Shown here: piece after piece, positions 27,909 through 37,872 of the stretch
Numbering within the stretch: position 1 is the stretch's first letter
Layout of the letters: every line of letters begins with the position of its first letter
NCBI GenBank assembly: GCA_938074045.1
Contig: CALJGI010000031.1
Location: 62,001 to 126,000, forward strand
Direction of reading: 5' to 3'
From: an uncultured Halieaceae bacterium
GTDB taxonomy: Bacteria; Pseudomonadota; Gammaproteobacteria; Pseudomonadales; Halieaceae
DNA: 64,000 nt
Program-made: the position numbers and the translations under genes
The notes under the pieces: generated by a model
What the model was told of the DNA's origin: nothing
The model's input: only the letters and a program-made list of their open reading frames with translations
Databases searched by the model: none

Positions 27909-30284
27909 ATGGATGTCGCAGAAGCATTCAACAACATGAGCTATGGACCCGCGCCTGAGGCTGCAGATCGTGTCTCGACATGGCTGGAAGATCACCGGGA
28001 CGCATCGAGTCTATTCATTGGCGGGGAGTGGGTGGCCCCTGCAAGTGGGAAACAGTTCGCCAGCAAAAACCCGGCTACCGGAGAGGTGCTGGGTCATATT
28101 GCCCAGGCCGATGAGGACGATATTGAGCAAGCGGTAGCGGCGGCCCGCGCTGCACAGCCAGGCTGGGCGGGCTTGACCGGACATCGTCGGGCGCGCTATT
28201 TGTATGCGATAGCGCGGCTGTTACAGAAACATTCCAGACGCTTCGCTGTGCTCGAATCCATGGATAACGGCAAGCCGATTCGGGAATCGCGTGATGTGGA
28301 TATTCCCCTGGCCATCAGACATTTTTATCATCACGCGGGCTGGGCACAGTTGATTGCGACGGAGTTACCGGAGCAGCAACCTGTGGGCGTGGTGGGCCAG
28401 GTGATACCCTGGAATTTTCCGCTGCTGATGCTGGCGTGGAAGATCGCTCCTGCGCTGGCGGCTGGAAATTGTGTGGTGCTTAAACCAGCGGAGTACACCA
28501 GCCTGAGTGCCCTGATGTTTGCAGAATTGTGTCAGGAGGCCGCTTTACCTTCTGGAGTGGTAAACATTGTGACGGGTGATGGCACGACGGGTGCGGCCCT
28601 GGTGTCACATCCCGGCATAGATAAGGTGGCCTTTACCGGTTCCACCGATGTTGGCCGTACGATCCGCGAACAGACAGCGGGGAGTGGGAAAAAGCTGACT
28701 TTGGAGCTGGGTGGGAAATCCCCTTTCATCGTGTTCGATGATGCTGACCTGGACAGCGCCGTGGAAGGCGTTGTGGACGCGATCTGGTTCAACCAGGGGC
28801 AGGTCTGTTGTGGCGGCTCTCGACTGTTGGTACAGGAAGGCATCAGGGACAAGCTGGTTGAAAAGCTCAAGGTACGGATGGGTAGCCTGCGGGTTGGTGA
28901 CCCGTTGGATAAGGGTATAGATATCGGCGCCATCGTTGACGAGCGTCAAAGGCAGCGTATCTCCCGGTTGGTTCAGCAGGGCGTGGATGAAGGTGCCACT
29001 CTCTGGCAGCCTGAAAACAGCTGTCCTGATGAAGGTTGCTTCTATCCACCGACATTACTCCTTGGCGTTGAGTCCAGTAATGTTGTGGCGCAGGAAGAGG
29101 TGTTTGGACCGGTACTTAGCGTGATGAGTTTTCGAACCCAGAAGGAGGCGATCGAGTTGGCGAACAACACGCGCTATGGTCTGGCAGCCAGTGTGTGGTC
29201 TGAGAGCATCAGTCGCGCTCTCGATGTCGCACCGCAACTGGTAGCGGGTGTGGTATGGGTCAATAGCACCAATCAGTTTGATGCTGCCTGCGGGTTTGGC
29301 GGATATCGCGAATCCGGAATGGGGCGTGAGGGCGGCAAGGAGGGATTGTATGAGTACCTCAAGCCCACGCTGAGCGACGATCAGGAACAGGATATTCCCA
29401 TGCCGACCGGGACGATGACCGGTGCGGGGTACACCATCGACCGCACGGCCAAATTCTACGTGGGTGGTAAGCAGGCAAGACCCGATGGTGGCGGGAGCTA
29501 CGCCGTATTCAATCCGGACGGGGACTACCAGGGACTGGCCGGTGAGGGAAATCGCAAAGATATTCGCAACGCTGTAGAGGCTGCTTTCAAAGCTTCCTCC
29601 TGGGCGCGTACCCCGGCGCATAACCGGGCGCAAATCCTCTATTACATTGCGGAAAACCTGGATTATAGATTTGATGAATTTACGCGTCGATTACAGTCGC
29701 TGACGGGGGTAACCCGCAGGAAGGCGAAGCGTGAGGTTGAGGCCACCGTTGAACGTCTCTTTTACTATGGAGCCTGGGCCGACAAATATGATGGGGCCGT
29801 ACATCAACCGCCTATTCGCGGTGTGGCGCTGGCCATGAATGAACCGCTGGGTATTGTGGCGGCGGGTTGTCCCGACGATGCTCCGTTGTTGGCTTTTGTC
29901 TCCATGCTCGCGCCTCTGATGGCCATGGGGAATCGCAGCGTGATTGTGCCCTCCCAGAGGTTTCCACTGATAGCGACGGACTTTTATCAGGTGCTGGAAA
30001 CCTCGGATGTGCCAGCCGGGGTGGTCAATATAGTCACCGGCGAGCGCGATGCGCTGCTGCAGGTTTGTGCTTCCCACAATCAGGTTGATGGTGTGTGGTA
30101 CCACGGGGTTGCTGCCGGGTCTAAGTTAGTGGAGGCTGCTTCCGCGGGTAACCTGAAACGTACCTGGGTTAATCACGGCCGCAAGCGCGACTGGCTCAGC
30201 GAGGAGAGCGGGCAGGGTCGAGAGTTTATGCGGGAGGCTTGCCAGGTCAAGAATATCTGGATACCTTACGGGGACTCGGTGTAG
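27909..30284 (+). CDS. aldehyde dehydrogenase with two ALDH domains, second probably inactive
   Basis: A 791-residue fusion. Domain 1 (about 30-490) is a complete NAD-dependent ALDH: PWNFPLLML, FTGSTDVGR, the general base in LELGGKSP, the catalytic Cys in NQGQVCCGGSR, and EEVFGPVLS. Domain 2 (about 510-791) keeps ALDH-like coenzyme-domain sequence (GNRSVIVPS, DVPAGVVNIVTG) but no Cys motif, and ends early, so it is probably structural. It begins 20 bases after deoC; I infer oxidation of acetaldehyde from deoxyribose to acetate. Similar tandem ALDHs sit by deoC in other bacteria as I recall. Confidence 0.87.
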   Translation: MDVAEAFNNMSYGPAPEAADRVSTWLEDHRDASSLFIGGEWVAPASGKQFASKNPATGEVLGHIAQADEDDIEQAVAAARAAQPGWAGLTGHRRARYLYAIARLLQKHSRRFAVLESMDNGKPIRESRDVDIPLAIRHFYHHAGWAQLIATELPEQQPVGVVGQVIPWNFPLLMLAWKIAPALAAGNCVVLKPAEYTSLSALMFAELCQEAALPSGVVNIVTGDGTTGAALVSHPGIDKVAFTGSTDVGRTIREQTAGSGKKLTLELGGKSPFIVFDDADLDSAVEGVVDAIWFNQGQVCCGGSRLLVQEGIRDKLVEKLKVRMGSLRVGDPLDKGIDIGAIVDERQRQRISRLVQQGVDEGATLWQPENSCPDEGCFYPPTLLLGVESSNVVAQEEVFGPVLSVMSFRTQKEAIELANNTRYGLAASVWSESISRALDVAPQLVAGVVWVNSTNQFDAACGFGGYRESGMGREGGKEGLYEYLKPTLSDDQEQDIPMPTGTMTGAGYTIDRTAKFYVGGKQARPDGGGSYAVFNPDGDYQGLAGEGNRKDIRNAVEAAFKASSWARTPAHNRAQILYYIAENLDYRFDEFTRRLQSLTGVTRRKAKREVEATVERLFYYGAWADKYDGAVHQPPIRGVALAMNEPLGIVAAGCPDDAPLLAFVSMLAPLMAMGNRSVIVPSQRFPLIATDFYQVLETSDVPAGVVNIVTGERDALLQVCASHNQVDGVWYHGVAAGSKLVEAASAGNLKRTWVNHGRKRDWLSEESGQGREFMREACQVKNIWIPYGDSV

Positions 30285-30347
30285 GCCAACAGCTCGTCGT
30301 CGAGACGCAGAATATTTCCAATAAAAATGAATTGAGCGGGAGGCAGC

Positions 30348-31577
30348 ATGCCTGACCAACTGATTGGCCTTGTGGGTGTGGCAACGCTACTGGGCATTGC
30401 CGTATTGTTTTCCACCAATCGCCGGGCGATTTCCCTGCGCATTGTTGGCAGTGCTTTTGCGTTACAGGTGGCGCTGGCGATTTTCGTGCTGCGGTTTCCT
30501 CTTGGTCGCAACCTGATTGAAGCGGCGTCAAGTGGAGTACAGTCCATCGTGGAATTTTCCGCTGCTGGAATCAACATGGTGTTCGGCACGCTTGCCGATA
30601 CCAGTGCCGGTATCAGTTTCGCCGTGCACGTGTTGCCGATCATCGTCTTTTTCTCGGCCTTGATGGCCGTGCTGTATCACATCGGATTTATGCAGATCAT
30701 TGTGCGTGTCGTTGGTGGTGCCATGCGCTTCATTATTGGCACCCGAAAAGTTGAATCACTGAATGCCGCGGCAAATATATTTGTTGGCCAGACCGAATCG
30801 CCTCTTGTTGTTAAACCCTTCCTCAAGAATGTCACTGACGCTCAGTTATTTGCCATCATGGTGTCTGGCGTTGCATCGGTTGCGGGGACAGTATTGGCAG
30901 CCTATGCGCAAATGGGTGTGCGCCTTGACTACCTGTTGGCGGCGTCTTTTATGGCGGCACCCGGCGGGCTCTTAATGGCTAAAATAATTATGCCGGATGA
31001 ACCTGCATCAGCGGAGGATGAAGAGCGTGAGGCCGCCATCAGCACCGGTGCCAGTGAACATGAGAATATTATTTTGGCCGCCGCTTCTGGCGCTGCCGAT
31101 GGTGTCAAACTGGCGGTGAATATTGGCGCTATGTTGATCGCTTTTGTATCACTGATTGCACTGTTTAATGGGCTGGTGGGAGGTTTGGGCGGTCTGGTCG
31201 GCGTTGAGGGCTTAACACTGGAGCGCATTCTCGGTGTGATTTTTGCCCCGCTCATGTTTTTGCTGTCAGTACCCTGGGCTGAAGCGCAGACGGTGGGCGC
31301 CCTGTTTGGTGAAAAGCTGGTTCTTAATGAATTTGTAGCCTTCCTTCATCTGGGCCCTATTGTCGACACCTTAAGCCCACGTGCCGAGATCATCGCTACG
31401 ATCTCCCTGTGTGGATTCGCCAATTTGAGTTCCATCGCCATGCTGCTTGGCGGACTGGGAAGCCTGATACCAGAGAAGCGAGAATTGATAGGGCGGTTTG
31501 GTTTGCGTGCCGTCGCTGCGGGTTCCCTGTCGAACCTGATGAGTGCGACACTCGCCGGTTTGTTGCTGAACGTCTGA
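30348..31577 (+). CDS. nupC: NupC-type concentrative nucleoside transporter
   Basis: A 409-residue CNT-family permease with about ten membrane helices. The two family signatures are present: GQTESPLVVKPF near residue 145 (nucleoside-binding hairpin) and NEFVAFLHL near residue 325. CNT proteins import nucleosides with H+ or Na+ across the inner membrane. It is the last gene of the deoA-deoC-ALDH run and meets cdd end to end, 30 bases apart; I see no terminator in the gap. Whether the coupling ion is Na+ or H+ cannot be read safely. Confidence 0.92.
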   Translation: MPDQLIGLVGVATLLGIAVLFSTNRRAISLRIVGSAFALQVALAIFVLRFPLGRNLIEAASSGVQSIVEFSAAGINMVFGTLADTSAGISFAVHVLPIIVFFSALMAVLYHIGFMQIIVRVVGGAMRFIIGTRKVESLNAAANIFVGQTESPLVVKPFLKNVTDAQLFAIMVSGVASVAGTVLAAYAQMGVRLDYLLAASFMAAPGGLLMAKIIMPDEPASAEDEEREAAISTGASEHENIILAAASGAADGVKLAVNIGAMLIAFVSLIALFNGLVGGLGGLVGVEGLTLERILGVIFAPLMFLLSVPWAEAQTVGALFGEKLVLNEFVAFLHLGPIVDTLSPRAEIIATISLCGFANLSSIAMLLGGLGSLIPEKRELIGRFGLRAVAAGSLSNLMSATLAGLLLNV

Positions 31578-31607
31578 CCCGTAGCAAAGGGAATCTAATA
31601 GAGAGTA

Positions 31608-32021
31608 CTACTCCGCGCTCTTCTCTGGCCACTGGAAGGCGGCTGGCAAAAGTTCATCCATGGTAAAAACTTTCACCGTGCCGTTCGCGGCGAGCACATG
31701 AATTTCTGTTTGTTTGTAGGCGAACTCCGCGATGCGCTGACGACACCCGCCACAGGGTGTGCAGTCCTCAGGTGCATCTCTCCCTCCGACAATGGCGATG
31801 CGATCAATCCGTGTGCCACCGCCGGCCACCATCGCTCCAATAGCGTTGCCCTCGGCACAGGCGCCCAGTGGGAATGATGCATTCTCGGTATTGGTGCCAC
31901 AGAACACATTGCCGTTGTCGTCCAGGATTGCAGCGCCGACCTTGTAACCGGAGTAGGGCGCATACGCACGCTCACGCACACTGCGCGCCGCGTCGAATAA
32001 TGCATTGCATGCATCGGTCAT
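31608..32021 (-). CDS. cdd: cytidine deaminase
   Basis: A 137-residue tetrameric-type cytidine deaminase. The zinc site is C-A-E in GACAEGNAIG (catalytic Glu) and PCGGCRQ. YSGYKVGAAI near residue 25 binds the nucleoside. It converts cytidine and deoxycytidine to the uridine form. ATG 32021 has GGGAG eight bases upstream and is preferred to the TTG at 32036. It is last in an operon NCS1-ureidopropionase-cdd on the minus strand. The residue after CAE is Gly, where many Cdds have Arg. Confidence 0.93.
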   Translation of the reverse strand: MTDACNALFDAARSVRERAYAPYSGYKVGAAILDDNGNVFCGTNTENASFPLGACAEGNAIGAMVAGGGTRIDRIAIVGGRDAPEDCTPCGGCRQRIAEFAYKQTEIHVLAANGTVKVFTMDELLPAAFQWPEKSAE

Positions 32022-32056
32022 CAGGTTATCTCCCAACCTAGATCATTTGTCCCAGT

Positions 32057-32929
32057 CTAAAGGGTTTCCAGATCGGTGAGTACATCGTAGGTTTCTGGAC
32101 GGCGGTCACGCAGGAACTGCCAGCCATCGCGCACTTCGCGCACCAATTCCCTGTCGATCTCGTGCACAAGTAGTTCATCTGTATTGCGACTGGCGATGGC
32201 TTCGATATCTCCGCGTGGATTAACGACGTAGCTCTGGCCATAAAACTCACCAATATTCCACGGTGCCTCGTGGCCGATGCGATTTATGGCGCCAATGTAC
32301 ACGCCGTTTGCCGCTGCTGAGGCGGGTTGCTCCAGTTTCCACAGATACTCTGAAAGCCCTGCGACGGTGGCGGACGGGTTTACAATATATTCGGCACCGC
32401 GCAAAGCGAGTGCCCGCCAGCCTTCGGGAAAGTGTCGGTCATAGCATATGTAGACACCCAGATTCAGATACGCGGTACGAAACACCGGCCAATTTGAGGC
32501 GCCGGGTTTGAAAAAGAATTTTTCCCAGAAACCCGCCACCTGGGGAATGTGTGTTTTACGGTATTTGCCCATGTAGGTGCCATCCGCATCGATGACCGCC
32601 GCCGTGTTGTAATACACCCCCGGCATGGCCTCCTCATAGATGGGTACAACGATCACCATATTGTGGCTACGGGCATACTCCTGCATTAAACGGGTAGTAT
32701 GACCATCCGGTATAGCCTCCGCAGCGGCGTACCATTTTTTATCCTGGCTGGGGCAAAAGTAAGGCTGAGTAAACACCTCCTGAAAACACAGTACCTGCAC
32801 ACCCTGAGCAGCAGCTTCTGCAATATAGGACTCATGTGCGCTGAGCATGGTGTCCCGAATGGCATTGGGATGCTCTTCCGTCGATGTTTTCAGCGCCATT
32901 TGAATCAGACCTACTTTGACTTTTGACAT
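32057..32929 (-). CDS. beta-ureidopropionase (N-carbamoyl-beta-alanine amidohydrolase)
   Basis: A nitrilase-superfamily enzyme of 290 residues with the Glu-Lys-Cys triad: FQEVFTQPYF (Glu), KYRKTHIPQ (Lys), ICYDRHFPEG (Cys). The sequence is close to beta-ureidopropionases, which hydrolyse N-carbamoyl-beta-alanine or N-carbamoyl-beta-aminoisobutyrate to the beta-amino acid, CO2 and ammonia, the last step of reductive pyrimidine breakdown. An N-carbamoylputrescine amidase is the alternative, but the neighbours (dihydropyrimidinase, base permease, RutR-like regulator) favour pyrimidines. Confidence 0.9.
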   Translation of the reverse strand: MSKVKVGLIQMALKTSTEEHPNAIRDTMLSAHESYIAEAAAQGVQVLCFQEVFTQPYFCPSQDKKWYAAAEAIPDGHTTRLMQEYARSHNMVIVVPIYEEAMPGVYYNTAAVIDADGTYMGKYRKTHIPQVAGFWEKFFFKPGASNWPVFRTAYLNLGVYICYDRHFPEGWRALALRGAEYIVNPSATVAGLSEYLWKLEQPASAAANGVYIGAINRIGHEAPWNIGEFYGQSYVVNPRGDIEAIASRNTDELLVHEIDRELVREVRDGWQFLRDRRPETYDVLTDLETL

Positions 32930-32977
32930 CTCGGTCCCCTTGGAATTTGACCTGTTTAGTAATTGCTTCGGTGTATG

Positions 32978-34465
32978 TTATGCCGGGCTCGGCAATTGTT
33001 TACGCATGCCCACGTAGTAGCACAGTGCTGATACGATGGCGCCGACGAACCAGGCGTTGTCGTAAATTCGGCTGAGTACCATTGGTACACTTTCCAGCAA
33101 ACCCGCTGCGGCGAGAAAGCCCGGAATATTGGGCACTATCCCCAGCATCAGGGCTACCAGTGCCACTGGATTCCAGCCACCATTGAACTCGTAACTGTCG
33201 GCACGACGATACAGCGCCGGCAGGTCCAGTTGGCTGGAGCGAACGATGAAGTAATCGGTGATAAGGATGCCCGCGATGGGGCCCAGTAACGAGGAGTACC
33301 CCACCAGCCATACGAACAGGTAGGCTCCCGCTGAATCCAGTAATTTCCAGGGCATCATGGCGATACCCAGTCCCGCGGTAATCAGACCGCCCATTTTGAA
33401 GGAGATTTTGTTCGGGGCCAGATTGCAAAAGCCGTTGGCCGGAGCGACGACGTTGGCTGCGAGATTGGTTGTCAGTGTCGCGACCACCAGCATCGCCAGA
33501 CCCACCAGCGCCGATGCTCCACCGAGCTTGCCGGCCAGTGCTACAGGGTCCCATATCTCCTCACCGTAAACGGCCACTGTTGCGGTAGTTACGGCGACGC
33601 TAATAAAAGCAAGTAACGCCATTGGTATCGGCAGCCCTATGGCCTGGCCCAGGAATTGGTCTTTCTGGCTGCGTGCATAGCGGGTAAAATCTGGAATGTT
33701 CAGACACAACGTTGACCAGAAGCCCACCATCGCCGTGATACTGGGCAGAAAGACACGCCAGAATTGACCTTCCTTGGCGCCGCCTTCAATAAAGGCTGAA
33801 GGTTTGGCGAACATCGCAGAAAACCCATTGGCACTGGAGTAGGCCCACCACAACATCCCCAGGCATATGGCTAAAAGTACCGGCGCGGCCAATGTTTCCA
33901 GCCAGCGGATGGATTCCATCCCGCGCAGAATAAAAAAGACCTGCATGCTCCAGAAACCTAAAAAGCAGATCAATTGCGCGATATCGATGCCCAGTACTGG
34001 TATGGCGGTGCCGACAAAGGCGGCGCCGGTCAATCCATTCAAAATCTGGTAGATAGCTGAACCGCCCACCCATGTTTGTATTCCAAACCAGCCACAGGCG
34101 ACCAGACCACGAAGAATACCGGGCAGACGAGCGCCCATGGTGCCGAAAGACGCCCGCAACAATACCGGGAACGGGATGCCGAATTTAGCGCCGGCGTGGC
34201 CGATGAGCAGCATCGGTACCAGTACAATGAAGTTGCCGAGGAATACAGTGAGTATGGCCTGCCACCAGTTCATCCCCTGTGCGATCAGTCCGGATGCCAG
34301 CATGTATGAGGGCACGCAAATCACCATGCCCACCCATAATGCGGCTATATTGATCCAGCCCCAGGTCCGCTGAGCATTGGTGGTGGGAGCGAGATCCTCG
34401 TTCCATAAATAGTCCACGGCACCATCGGGCATGGAGGCGGCTTGATTGTTTGCTGACATGGGCAA
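32978..34465 (-). CDS. NCS1 family nucleobase:cation symporter
   Basis: A 495-residue permease with twelve helices: NEDLAPTTNAQRTWGW at the N terminus, GIPFPVLLRASFG and GWFGIQTWVGG in the middle, all NCS1 signatures. NCS1 carriers import uracil, thymine, allantoin, cytosine or hydantoins with Na+ or H+. It is the first gene of the operon ending in cdd and is divergent from dihydropyrimidinase; together these suggest uptake of uracil, thymine or dihydropyrimidines. A RutR-like operator lies 72 bases upstream of its start. Confidence 0.92.
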   Translation of the reverse strand: MPMSANNQAASMPDGAVDYLWNEDLAPTTNAQRTWGWINIAALWVGMVICVPSYMLASGLIAQGMNWWQAILTVFLGNFIVLVPMLLIGHAGAKFGIPFPVLLRASFGTMGARLPGILRGLVACGWFGIQTWVGGSAIYQILNGLTGAAFVGTAIPVLGIDIAQLICFLGFWSMQVFFILRGMESIRWLETLAAPVLLAICLGMLWWAYSSANGFSAMFAKPSAFIEGGAKEGQFWRVFLPSITAMVGFWSTLCLNIPDFTRYARSQKDQFLGQAIGLPIPMALLAFISVAVTTATVAVYGEEIWDPVALAGKLGGASALVGLAMLVVATLTTNLAANVVAPANGFCNLAPNKISFKMGGLITAGLGIAMMPWKLLDSAGAYLFVWLVGYSSLLGPIAGILITDYFIVRSSQLDLPALYRRADSYEFNGGWNPVALVALMLGIVPNIPGFLAAAGLLESVPMVLSRIYDNAWFVGAIVSALCYYVGMRKQLPSPA

Positions 34466-34500
34466 CGCCTTTACTGTTCGCAGGTGAATCCGACCGCCCT

Positions 34501-34552
34501 TGACTCAAGCGGAGCGCTGACCTAGCATAACTATACTGACCAAATAGTCAAG
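34501..34552. promoter_or_regulatory. divergent pyrimidine-catabolic promoter with RutR-like operator
   Basis: Bases 34537-34552 (CTGACCAAATAGTCAA) match 12 of the 14 defined positions of the E. coli RutR consensus TTGACCAnnTGGTCAA. On the minus strand its TTGACT (34552-34547) lies 16 bases from TATGCT (34530-34525), a possible NCS1 promoter with the operator over the -35 box. On the plus strand TTGACT at 34501-34506 is 17 bases from TAGCAT at 34524-34529, placing the operator near the start of transcription of dihydropyrimidinase. Both promoters are predictions. Confidence 0.65.
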
Positions 34553-34600
34553 TTTTTGAGACCCGCTCATCCGCCGGCCAAAGACCATAAAGATCAGTAA

Positions 34601-36094
<1,494 letters not shown>

Positions 36095-36115
36095 TTGGTA
36101 TCGAGGAGCGGGTAC

Positions 36116-37117
36116 ATGGATTTTGCCATATGTTTCAAAGGAGTCGCCAGGCCTGAGCGCTTGCGTAGTCTAGTGCAGCAGGCGGAGCAGGGTGGTTTTA
36201 AATACTGCTGGTTTTATGATTCCCATATCCTGTGGCGCGAGTGCTACCCCTCCATGGCCATGTGCATGGAGCACACCAGCTCCATGCGGTTTGGCCCCTG
36301 TGTCACCAATCCCCTGGCCAGGGACTGGTCGTTGGCGGCTAGCCTCTTTGGATCTCTGGCTGCCCAGAGCGGCGGGCGCATCGATATGGGAGTAGGTAGG
36401 GGCGATTCCTCGGTGCGTGTGATGGGGCGCAAGCCCGCAACTCTGGCGACGCTGGTGGAATTTACCGACAAAGTGAAGGCCATGATCCGTGGCGAGGAAG
36501 TGACCTATGACGGTAGCGCCAATCCTGTGGAATTTCCCTGGGCTGAGGGATATGAATTACCGATCTGGATTGCCGCTTATGGCCCCAAGGCGCTGAAGAC
36601 CGCCGGAGAATGCGGAGACGGCGTTATTCTGCAGATAGCCGATCCATCGCTCTGTCAATGGTTTGGTGATCAGGCCACCAATGCCGGCCTGGCAGCCGGC
36701 CGCAACATGTCCAACTACCAGGTGATGGCTGCGGCACCGGCTTACTTTGGTGACATGGAAGACTGTATCGAACAGACGCGCTGGTTTCCGGCGATGGTGG
36801 GTAATCATGTGGCCGACATTGTTGAGAAATACGGCACAAACAGTGGTCTGGTGCCGGAGAGTTTGACGGCATATATCGAAAACCGTCGGGGCTACGACTA
36901 TTCAAAGCACGGTCAGAGCAGCAATCCCTACCTGGATTTCATCACACCCGATATTGTGGAAAGTTTCTGTGTGCTGGGGACCGTCGACGATCATATCAAC
37001 AAGCTGCGCGCACTGCAGGAATCTGGTGTTACCCAGTTCAATATCTACCTCGATAATGGGTGTGAGGATGAGATCATAGCGCAATACAGCGAGCATATTA
37101 TTCCCGCCTTTGCTTGA
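36116..37117 (+). CDS. luciferase-like flavin (LLM) oxidoreductase, candidate dihydropyrimidine-forming or ring-acting enzyme
   Basis: A 333-residue protein of the luciferase-like monooxygenase superfamily, in the group annotated as F420-dependent oxidoreductases of the CPS_4043 type: VARPERLRSLVQQAEQGGF, HTSSMRFGPCVTNPLARD, GRIDMGVGRGDSSVR, PIWIAAYGPKALKTAGE. Real cofactor is likely FMN or FAD, since these bacteria do not usually make F420. ATG 36116 follows GAGGAG seven bases upstream. It is cotranscribed with dihydropyrimidinase. RutA, which opens uracil, is also of the LLM superfamily but a different type. A role at the missing reduction step is an inference from context only. Confidence 0.82.
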   Translation: MDFAICFKGVARPERLRSLVQQAEQGGFKYCWFYDSHILWRECYPSMAMCMEHTSSMRFGPCVTNPLARDWSLAASLFGSLAAQSGGRIDMGVGRGDSSVRVMGRKPATLATLVEFTDKVKAMIRGEEVTYDGSANPVEFPWAEGYELPIWIAAYGPKALKTAGECGDGVILQIADPSLCQWFGDQATNAGLAAGRNMSNYQVMAAAPAYFGDMEDCIEQTRWFPAMVGNHVADIVEKYGTNSGLVPESLTAYIENRRGYDYSKHGQSSNPYLDFITPDIVESFCVLGTVDDHINKLRALQESGVTQFNIYLDNGCEDEIIAQYSEHIIPAFA

Positions 37118-37138
37118 TAAAGGATACTTGCGATGAAA

Positions 37139-37795
37139 TCAGTTGGTCGGTTCCAGGCCGATGCCGCGAAGAATGATGGCAATGACGCTTTCAGTGGCGC
37201 GGATTTGTTGTGCCCGGGATAAGGATTTGTTGCCATTGAGGACTTTGATCTGGTGTTCGAAATCCGCGTAGTGTTGCGTGGTCGCCCAGATCAGGAACAA
37301 CAGATGGTGTGGGTCCACCGGCAGGATATCCCCCTCGTCTATCCAGCGTTTGATTTGCAGGGTCTTGCGCTTTTCCCAGGCAGACAAAAAGGCTCCCAGT
37401 TTTTCGTCTCCCAGAACCGGGGCACCGTGCAGTATTTCATTGGCCCACACCTTTGAACCAAACGGTCGCGTAAAGGAATGGTGCATCTTGCTTTTGATGT
37501 ACTCAGTCAGTGCAATGGTCGGATTAGGTGAGGTATCAAAAGCTTCCGCATCGTCTTTCCAGACTACGACAATATCTTCCAGTACCGCGTTGTAGAGGTC
37601 TTTTTTGGTTTTGAAGTAGTAGTGAACGTTGGCCTTGGGCAAGCCGGCAAGATCGGCGATTGCCTGGGTGGTGGCACCCTTGAATCCCTTCAGCGCAAAC
37701 ACTTCCTCCGCCGCCGCAATAATACGCTCGGTGTGAACTTCGCGGATTTTTACTTTTTTATTTGATATGGTTCGGCGCTCCCGGGTCTGCGCAAT
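37139..37795 (-). CDS. RutR-like TetR family regulator; probable non-AUG (ATT) start
   Basis: TetR-type DNA-binding domain followed by the RutR/YcdC-like C domain (LIWATTQHYADF, close to the RutR segment FMIWASTQHYADF). Reading from the first usual start, GTG 37702, loses half of helix 1. The same frame continues upstream for 31 codons, with HTERIIAAAEEVFALKGFKG completing helix 1, to a TGA at 37796-37798, and holds no ATG, GTG or TTG. The first codon after the TGA is ATT (37793-37795), eight bases after AGGG. Total length would be about 218 residues, near E. coli RutR (212). I therefore favour an ATT start, or a mutation that removed an ATG. Predicted to sense uracil or thymine and bind the RutR-like sites in this island. 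Confidence 0.8.
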   Translation of the reverse strand: MAQTRERRTISNKKVKIREVHTERIIAAAEEVFALKGFKGATTQAIADLAGLPKANVHYYFKTKKDLYNAVLEDIVVVWKDDAEAFDTSPNPTIALTEYIKSKMHHSFTRPFGSKVWANEILHGAPVLGDEKLGAFLSAWEKRKTLQIKRWIDEGDILPVDPHHLLFLIWATTQHYADFEHQIKVLNGNKSLSRAQQIRATESVIAIILRGIGLEPTN

Positions 37796-37872
37796 TCAAG
37801 GGACCCTGCTGATCTGTTCACCACCTGCTTCAGTATACCCGCCTGGGCACTGCAGCACGAGCGGGACTGTAA

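Noticed and set aside
32947..32962. Fifth RutR-like site between the NCS1 and ureidopropionase genes (TTGACCTGTTTAGTAA)
   Set aside because: Only one half is good (9/14) and it lies within an operon rather than at its promoter.
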